NCBI RefSeq assembly: GCF_026151205.1 | Contig: NC_087081.1 | Span: 10,977,113 to 11,037,112 of the forward strand | Reading direction: 5' to 3' | DNA: 60,000 bases | Source: Bolinopsis microptera | Lineage: Eukaryota > Ctenophora > Tentaculata > Lobata > Bolinopsidae | In this document: one piece after another, positions 1 to 9,900 of the stretch | Layout of the letters: the number at the start of each line of letters is the position of its first letter | Numbering within the stretch: the stretch's first letter is position 1 | Notes under the pieces: model-generated | Database searches by the model: none | The model's input: the letters and a program-made list of their open reading frames with translations, nothing else | Told to the model about the DNA's origin: nothing | Translations under genes and position numbers: made by a program

Positions 1-300
1 TTTTACCTTAATAAAAAAGTTGGTCCTTTTTGACCCCTTGCCCAGATTTTATGGGGGGCAATGGCCAGAACCGCTCCATGTGTTTGTAGATCACATGATA
101 CCGATGTAGCGCATGTATTTCTAGATCTTGTGTCCAAGTTCAACATTTCTTGACATCTCACTTCGTACTTCAAAATACCTTTAAAACAGGATCTATAGGG
201 TGAACCACATAAAATGCGACTTTTTGAAAAAATATCACCCTGCCTCATTAGAAGATTTTAACAAATTTTAGCAAATTTTAACAAAATTTATCAAAATTAA
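1..300. other. No gene recognised (left edge)
   Basis: AT-rich sequence. An open frame of 81 codons on the minus strand has no recognisable domain. The right part is a run of short AAATTTTAACAAA variants leading into the minisatellite. The missing 3' exons of the Ig gene should lie here or beyond the window. Confidence 0.5.
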
Positions 301-310
301 GCAAATTTTG

Positions 311-461
311 TTGTCCACTTTTGTCCGCCTATGTCCGACTAAGTCCGTTTATGGCCGCCGATGTTCGTCTATGTCCGCCTATATCCTGTCCTGCCCTGTC
401 CTTTTTGGATTATATGAGACAAGCGGACATACACGAACGTGGCAACCCCCCCCCCCCCCCC
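311..461. repeat. TGTCCGCCTA minisatellite ending in a poly-C tract
   Basis: Degenerate 10-bp repeats (TGTCCGCCTA) are followed by a unique segment (GTCCTTTTTGGATTATATGA), then inverted GCGGACATACACGAACGTG and 16 C. The same right-hand end occurs at 13.5 and 16.4-16.65 kb, so this is a dispersed family. Confidence 0.8.
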
Positions 462-581
462 ATCCCGCAATTATACTCATATGAAATACTTATCATTCGA
501 AGATTCATCCTTTGGGACTGAGACCACGCAAAATGAACTTAAATTACAGATTAGAGAATAAAAGTAATAATATCAACTAAC

Positions 582-920
582 TGGGTGTGATTGTAGCCAC
601 GACATCTTTGTACACTGTGACAGAAAATGCCATAGTATCAGTCATTACATCATTGTTCATTGCTCTGTTTTCGGCAGTAACCGTAAAAGTCCCATCATAG
701 GCCCAATTTACATCATTTGCTCCAATCGTTTTTGTGCACGTCAGTGTATTGGTCCCAGTGCACACGTTTGAATCACCTTTCCAGTCAAAAATGTTGATAC
801 TTTCACTGTCCAACTTCACCAAGTGTGGTGACCGACCACCATTAAGTTGAAAGTTATAAACCAATGAGGTTCCAAAATCAACTTTGATATTGTCTATCTG
901 ATCAATCTTCACGTTTCTGA
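582..920 (-). CDS. Ig gene exon 20: degenerate Ig domain without the canonical Cys pair
   Basis: Phase 1-1 exon of 339 bases. It aligns with the other domains (VRNVKIDQ, LNGGRSPH, WAYDGTFTVTAEN), but the B-strand Cys is Phe and the F-strand Cys is Val, while the extra pair (VCTGTNTLTC) is kept. Reading on gives a stop just past the donor (GTTAGT), so this could also be the last exon. A phase 1 donor at the right place makes continuation to the left more likely. Confidence 0.75.
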
Positions 921-3900
921 CTGAAAGATTTAATCATAATAAACTATTTTCTTCATGGGCTGACTTTTTTTCTCGCCGTATTGAAACATATTATACTTAA
1001 ATCATTAGAATCATAATGATGAACAGATTCGAGAATTTTGATTCAATATTCATATTAAAGTAAACAAACAAGAAAAATAAATCAAAGATCACAATTATAT
1101 ACATAAAATACTTTGTCAAATTTTCACGTTCATAAAACGATTATTATGGGGCACGGTACATCACCCAATAAAAAGTCTCGAAAAATAACAGAATTACGCA
1201 AAATCAAGCAAAGGATGACAAATGTCCCAAAAAGAAAAAATACATGCAAGCACCTAAACCGTCATCTTATTCTATATTTCAGCGGTACCAATTTAATAAT
1301 AGCAGTCTAGCAGTGTCAGTATGCAGATTAAAGTTCACTATCAGCTCTACAATATTTATTTGCATTTAAATAGACAATTTGAATTACAGATTTAACATAT
1401 CTTTCATAAGTGAATACTATGATTTCAACTTTTTTGAATACTATTATTTCAACTTTTTTTAAAATTTTTCAGAGCCAATCAAAATTTTCAGAGCCAATCA
1501 AAGTGTTCAGTTAGAAAATTTCATAGCTGGGTATGAATTCTTTTTCTTTGTGCCAAAAAGTAGAGGCAGAACAATCTTAATCATCAAATTATCGATTACC
1601 CAATCAAAAGGTATGCTGACAAACCCTGACAGGTCACAACACTGACAATAATCGTGGGTGATTTTAAACTAAACATGTATCAGAATAATCAGACAGACAC
1701 AGCTGTTGTTGACCGGGCTATCTCCTTACCAACGACAGCACTTTTAAAAAATTCGTCTTAATCTTAGGGGATTATTGACAAACAGCCGTTTTCATTAACA
1801 ACGAATGTTTTCAGTAACTTTGAGATATTAATAATCTTCAACGTTAATTCTTACTATTTACGATCATAAAAAATAACATTAATTTCCGGATCACACCACA
1901 CCAACCCACTATGATGTCCAGCTCATCTTCAGCGTCTTGTTCTGCCATCAAATCAGCTTTATTCTTGGATAAACACTTGTAGGTTCCAATATCATCATAA
2001 CCGGAGCTTGTAACACTGCTAACATACGTTAAGGTATTTCCACCAATATCCACTGTAACAGAGTCTGGAGTCTTTGATGCTGTGGTGTCATATAAAACAA
2101 GGTCTTTAGGCGTTGAACTGCCGAAAGGAGTCTGAATTAGCTCAAGATAGAATGGAATCCTGCCACCTTCTGCGACACAAGTTATTTTGAATTCGTTTCC
2201 ATAATAAACTTCGTCTAAATTCGATGTTATAGTATCTGTTAGCTGCAACTCCACGTTTTTAACAACAACTAACGACCCAGTCGCCAAACTACTCCTCTCA
2301 TTGGTTTCACCAGGGAGTTTATTAAAACCGGTGCAACTGTACTGCCCTGCAATCAATATAACCAGTAAGTTTCCACATAAAATTACAAGTGTATGATAAA
2401 CAAGATCTATTAATAAGTGGGATTGTATAAGATGACATACCTTCAATAAAAATTATTATTACAAACAGTGCTAAATTGATTCGCATCTAATCGAACAGCA
2501 AAGATAGTTCTTGAATGTTCAGTTATATCAAACCTTCGTTGGAATAGACTGGACTGGACATCTCATACTTGCAAACTAGATTAAATTCTCCAGTACACAT
2601 CAATGAATTTCCTGAACTGAAATTGTGTATTTTTGAAGGGTATTTCAGTCTTTTTAGTATACTCTGAAGCTCTGATATGAAAAACATTCCACTAGTGTAA
2701 ATTGGATGATTTTATTTCGGATTAGCGGAAGTTAAATCAATATTTTTTCCTTTACCTGCCTCGCTGCCAAGTCAAGTTGGTGCTACTGTCCGGAATATTG
2801 AGAGTTACTTTGTGAGGTTTATCGCCTCCTTCGACATTACATGTAATAGTGTATGCAGACCCATAGGTTATTTCTGTTTCACTGCAAAAAGGATCAGTCT
2901 ATCCAGTGCTACTTTAAAAACATCAGTTTTGTCTGGGTTACAGCAGATATTGGCGGCGTATGTCAGTATCTGTTTTGTAGCTTGATAGTTGACTAAAGAC
3001 TACACATCTAACTCGCACGAGTTAATTTTTAAACTAAACGACTAGTATCATGACAATGCAGTTCAATAAGTTCTAACCTTGCAGGAGTAAGGGACACAAC
3101 AACAGTCTTAGATACAAATATTTTAACAGATTTGGAATCTGTTCGCACTGCATTTCCCGCTACTTTGTTCAATCCAGTGCAAGTGTATGTACCTCCAGCG
3201 GAGTAATCTGAAGTTTTGCATCAGGTTTCATCATTTTAAAAAGGATTTGATTTACAGTTTAACGGTCCTTACCTTTATGATATATTTACCACTGATAACT
3301 GTTCTAAAGATCTATAAAATAGGACATTTCTTGCATACAAAAATGTCCTTATCTAGCAAGTAAGTGTTTCAACAGCGTTTAATGTACCGTTAACAGTGTG
3401 TGTATATGTGCATTTCTTGGAATAGTCTCCGTCATCAGTACAGGGGAACGCTCCAGTAGAGATTGCAGTACCTTCATGTACGAGAGTAACACTGTGGGGT
3501 TTTCTTCCTGTAAAGCATCAAGGAATAAGTAAAAAGCAATTAAATTCCATTTATAATCCTATGGTTTGAAACAACTGTTGAAAAAACTGTTGAAACAGAA
3601 TTTTTAGTTTCATGCACTCTTATAAATTACCTCCAGTTGCTGTACAGGTTATAGTAAATGCATCCCCAAAAGATGGTTTATCAGTACTGGCTGAGAGGGA
3701 GACAGTTACATCAGACACTACAGTCAGAGTTTTGGTGTCAATATCCGGTTGTGTGCCACCGTTGTCATTTTCTCCTTCACAAGAATAGTCGCCAGTGTTA
3801 AGCAATTCCAGAGGATTAAATGTGTTCTCGTACGAGATGTGGTAAGTTTCTTTGTCTACATCGGTGTCACTGCCACTGGGATAAGATTTTAAGACCTGAG

Positions 3901-6900
3901 TCCCCTTTTTGAAGATAAGTTTCGTTGGTAGAGGATTTCCTTCTACTTTGCATGTGAAAGTGACAGAGGATCCTTTTAGAAGTTCTGATTCGACTGGTGC
4001 CTGAGTTAATGTGGCGTCTGCATTTCCCACTGTAAAAGACGTAGTTTTAGTAATAACCATGAATCAAAGTTGAATCTATAACTAGGCAACATTATTTGTC
4101 GACAACCGGAGGAAATTGTATTTTACATGGTTTAAAATAAAACGGAAGTTAAGATATGAATCCTATCTCACAATTTGCTTACCTATTTTCAAGCTGACCG
4201 AATCAGAAGATAGTTTATTAACTGTATTGATAACGTTTTTCCCATTGCATGTATACAATCCAGAATCCGTGTATGATGCAGCGGAAAAGACTTTTTTGCA
4301 AGTTTTAGTAGTAGTTCCAGAGCAGGTCATCGCAATAGTTGAAGCTGAACTGTCGACTGTTTTTGTTAATACAGGTTCACTGGGTTCAGGGTCTCCTTTA
4401 ACAACGCAGGTTAGCGTGACTGAACTTCCTTTATTAGCAGGGTTATCGCTAGCTGTAAGTTCTGTTGTACTTTCTGAAATGAACAAGAGTGTGAGTCAAG
4501 TAGGTGAAGAATTAAGGGAATCAGGAGGTTACCGGGATTGGCAATTTTCAGCTATCCCGGTCCCGGTCCCGGTCCCGGTCAACCGGGTCAAGTCAAATTT
4601 TTCATCCCGGTCGCGGTCCCGGTCAAATGCTGATTTATGATCCCGGTCCCGGTTAATTCAGGATTCTTGGTCCCAGTCCCGGTCCCGGTCCCGGTCAATC
4701 ACTCAAATTTGCCGGGATTTTGACCGGGATCTTTTACATAATTTCATTCACTGTGATTTTAAGTTTTTACTTTCATTCATTGTGAATTTCATCTTTAAAC
4801 AACCTCTGAGCCAAATAAAACAATGTTTAAAATTGCTAAACAAGTTTACTAGTTTAGGTAACTAATATCGTTACATAACTCATAAGTGCAAACTAACATC
4901 AAGTTTTCAACTCGGGCTACGCCCAATTGTCAATTGGAATTGGAGAATGAAACTGTTGAATAATTTGAGGGATCATTGATCGAGGAATGAGGAATGAGGG
5001 TGAACTTGAGTAATCAGTACATGAACATTATTGGTGTAGTACATTAGGCCCATGCCCCATATTGACGGTTTTTTTTTTTCAATTATAATGTAAATGAAAG
5101 TTGCAGCTTTCAATATGAGAATACCAGTTTTGGTCCCGGTCATCCCGGTCAAATCCCGGTCATCCCGGTCAAATCCCGGTCATCCCGGTCAAATCCCGGT
5201 CATCCCGGTCATCCCGGTAAAATTGGATTGTTGGTCCCGGTCCCGGTCCCGGTCCCGGTAAGATAGAAATCCCAGAAATTATTGGTCCCGGTCCCGGTCC
5301 CGGTCACGGTAAATTGATAATCTCAGTCCCGGTCCCGGTCCCGGTCCCGGTCAAGTCACATTTTGTATCCCGGTCCCGGTCCCGGTCAGGCCTAAAATCA
5401 TGTCCCGGTCACCTCCCTTAGGGAATTTAATATTTTCTCAATCTACAACAAAAGTTGTTGCTTTAAATGATCTTATTTAATTTGGAAAACATAGTTGCTC
5501 CTACTAAAGTAGCTACAAACAGAATAATTATTACCGTATGATAAGGTAACGTCGTCAAAAGCTGAGTTCACTATAGCTGATGCACTATCAGTAGTGATTT
5601 TATACCATTTAGTTCCGACAGTGCATTTGTAATCTCCTGCATATTCCAACTTAAAGTTATTTACATTAACCACATAGTTTATCTTATCATTAGAACTGCA
5701 TGTAACATCCCCACTAGAGCTTGAAGTCAAACAATCAAAACTCAGAAAGTTTGGTCCACTGATAGTTACAGATTCTATAGGATATCCACCCACAGTACAT
5801 GTAATTGTAGCTGTAGTATCGCCTTGTACAGTAACAGTTGTTGGAGTGATTGCTGCAGTAGGTCGGGCTGCAATGATTTTATTTTGGGTTTGAAATTTGG
5901 CATCAACACGTTAAATAATATTATCAATATATCAGAACTTGTCTTCTTTAATGATAACCGATTTGATTTCAACCGAAATCAAATCAGCAAAAAAACAATT
6001 ATCCTTAAAACACGTTTAATGATATTATTAGTCAGCATCAAATATCAATATGATTATTCTTTAAAAACTTTATAATAGTACAATACATAGATTGTACCGA
6101 TGTTAGCATCACTAACTATAACATACGACTTATCATCATAATATATCAGAACTGGCATTCTAAAGTTACTTTCTATCGTGAAACTTACCAGCAATGACAA
6201 CGTTTGTCGTCTTCTGATACCACAACACTTTGTTTGGAGTATTAGACATCCCACATTCATACACTCCACTTTTATCAGATGTAATACTTGGGCCGAAATC
6301 ATATACTTCAGTGGCTGATTTACCAGTCAATTGATCGGGCATTTTATACACTGTACTAAAAAACACAGTGTTTCCAGAACTTAGCGACCCCTCACATCCT
6401 ATTTCGAACTTAGTGTGAGACTTCGTGTTATCAGAGGTGTCATACCACATGTAGTCAGGAGGAGACTTTGAGAATTTGAATAGGAGCATAGGGTTAATCT
6501 TAGCAACTGAAAATTAATTAGAAATTAACAATGTCATACTCATACCAGTTCATGATCTTATAATAGTCTTTCCACTTTAAAAATTCAAATCGAAACAGAC
6601 CACATTATTATATAGACCCCACATTCAGCTATTTTAGAAATTTGATGAAAGGTGGCTGGTGGATACATTTGATTTATCACTAATTAACAACTTTTACTTA
6701 CGATAGCTAATTAATTTGACATCCTCCGACGAGACATCAGAATTACACTCTGAATCAAGAATCTCACACGTAAAAGTAGCTGTGCCAACAGAGTCGATTG
6801 TAACAATATGTTCCCTTGTGTCTGCTATAAGGTTTTTTATGCTGTCTTTCCACTGGTATTGAGCATCGTAGCTACCACCGGACGTCCTACATGCAGCTCC

Positions 6901-9900
6901 ACACATCAGTAACACCTTGTCACCAACATTGGGGTTAGATTTGAGCTTCCCAGTATCATCTACAGAAAGCACCATGTATCCAGTTATTATATCTAGTGGC
7001 TTGACCGAATAATCCCTCTCTGAAAGAATATTGACAATAATTTAACAAATCATTTTAATTTATAACCTTCACTAAGGTCTAATATTGTCAGTGTTCATTG
7101 GATGTTCTGGACTAATTGAATTATACAAATTTAACAACTCACTAAACTCTGATTGTATTTTAAGTTTTATTAATTACAATCCTAGGACCCTACATAGACT
7201 GTGGAAATTGAGTTATAGATTGGTTCCATGTAGCACTTCACCTACCTATAGAAACTTTAAGGACTGTTGACCCCAAGAGAACTTCTTGTTTGTTGACTCT
7301 AGACACTGCCTTACATGAATATTTCCCTTTATCACTTGTTCGTACACTAACAATTATCAGATCATAACGATCAACTGTGCTCAGTCTCATTTCATAATCC
7401 CCAGCAATTTCAAATTCATAACTGTCAAAATGAGTGGGGTTGTAGTAAGTCCACATATTATCATGGTTATCCTCCACTCTACCCGATTCTCCTTCTTTAA
7501 ACCACTGTACATCGTAAGGTTCTCCATTAACTATAGACGTATCAAAATCATCTTCGTTTGGATTACATTGTAACCTGAATAAATAAACCCCTTCTTCAAG
7601 TTCATCATCTGATGTTGTTACCACCTGGTCTAAGTAGCTCTTTCCAGTACTATCGTATTCAATATTGTCTGATAGAAAAGAAATGATAAGTTACAAATTA
7701 AAGTTGTACCCTTACAGGAGTTTCGATATAACTCAGCATTTTTACAAAATACTGATTACATACGATAATGAATCATCAAATTTATTGCCTCATTCTCAAT
7801 TTTAAACCAACTAGCAATGTTCCTAATTTACTTATAATTATATTAATGTGGTAATTTGAACTATTTCAAAAAGAATGCAGACTGAGCACTCTCCCATTTA
7901 TTTACCTGGCAAGGTATATTTGACTGTTGCAACATCACTGAGAATAATATCGTCTCCATAAGTAGCTTTACACTGGAACAAATTATCCTCTCCACTCTCA
8001 TCAACATCAGCTGCGTCTACTTCATACTCTGTTCCTGTAGCTCCACTAATCAGGTCTGTGTTACCAGGAGGTGTGTTGAAAGCTGTACCTAGCTTGTACC
8101 AGGAGTATGTTATGCCAGTTCTTCCAATAGCTACACAGGACAGAGTAACAGATCCACCAGAATTAACAGTTTGTGACACAGGTTGTGATGTGAACTTGAA
8201 TATATCAGGTCCTGATAATAGAAACATATTACTATTGACTATTGAGAAATGAGACATTGGGTATAATTTGGGATTAACATTCAATGCAGGTATCAAATTT
8301 GACAAAACAATATAAAGACTATTTTAATTAACCGCATTTTTATCTGATGATAAGAATGGAATTTAATATTTTCTCAATCTACAACAAAAATTGTTGCTTT
8401 AAATGATATTATTTAATTTGAAAAACATAGTTGCTCCTACTAGGCTACTAAAGTAGCTACAAACAGAATAACTGTTACCGTATGATAAGGTAACGTCGTC
8501 AAAAGCTGAGTTCACTATAGCTGATGCACTAGCAGTAGTGCTTTTATACCACTTTGTTTCGACAGCGCATTTGTAATCCCCTGCATCTTCCAGTTTGAAG
8601 TTATTTACATTAACCACATAGTTTATCTTATCATTAGAACTGCATGTAACATCCCCACTAGAGCTTGAAGTCAAACAATCAAAACTCAGAGAGTTCGGTC
8701 CACTGATAGTCACAGATTCTATAGGATATCCACTCACAGTACATGTAATTGTAGCTGCAGTATCACTTTGTACACTAACAGTTGTTGGAGTGATCGCAGC
8801 AGTAGGTCGAGCTGCAATGATTTTATTTTGGGTTTGAAGTTTGGCATTATCACGTTAAATAATATTATCAACATATTATATCAGAACTGGTCTTCTTAAA
8901 TAATAACTGTTTTGATTTCTACCAGAGTTCTTACCAGCAATAACAACGTTTGTCGTCTTCTGATACCACAACACTCTGTTTGGATCATTAAACATTCCAC
9001 ATTGATACACTCCACTTTTATCAGATGTAATACTTGAGCCGAAATCATATACTTCCGTGGCTGAAGAACTAGTAACCAGTTTCGGCATTTTATACACTGC
9101 ATTATACAACTTTTCCGATCCAAGTGACCCTTCACATCCTATTTCGAATGAAGGGTGCGATTTTGTACTATCAAAGGTATCATACCACATGTACTCAGGA
9201 GGAGACTTTGACAATGTGAGCTGGAGCATTGGGTTAATCTCAGCAGCTGGAAAATAATTAGAAATTAACAATGTCATACTTATACCAGTTCATGACCTTA
9301 TAATAGTCTTTCCACTTTTGAAATTAAAAATCGAAACAGACCTCATAATTAGTTGGAGATTAAATATTTATTAAATGTGATGAAAAGTGAATACATTTGA
9401 TTCATTAGTAATTAACTACTTTTACTTACCATTGCTATTAAACGTGACATCCTCCGACGAGACATCAGAATTACACTCCGAATCAAGAATCTCACACATG
9501 AAAGTAGCTGTGCCATCAGAGTCGACTGTAACAATGTGTTCCCTTGTATTTGCTATAACTTTGTTTATGCTGTCTTTCCACTGGTATTGAGCATCGTAGC
9601 TACCACCGGAGGTTCTGCATGCAACTCCACACATCAGTAACACCTTATCACCAACATTGGGGTTAGATTTGAGCTTCCCAGTATCATCTACAGAAAGCAC
9701 CATGTATCCAGTAATTATATCAAGTGGCTTTACCGAAAAATCCCTCTCTGAAAGAATATAAACTGTAATTTTACAAACCATTTTAATTTATACCCTTCAC
9801 TAAGGTCTAGTATTGTCAATATTCATTAGACGTTCTGAACTAATTGGATTATAAACATTTCGTTACACACTTAACTCCAATTATATATTATGTTTTATCA

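Noticed and set aside
4116-4640. Plus-strand frame of 174 codons
   Set aside because: Shadow of Ig exon 13 on the other strand plus the CCCGGT satellite.
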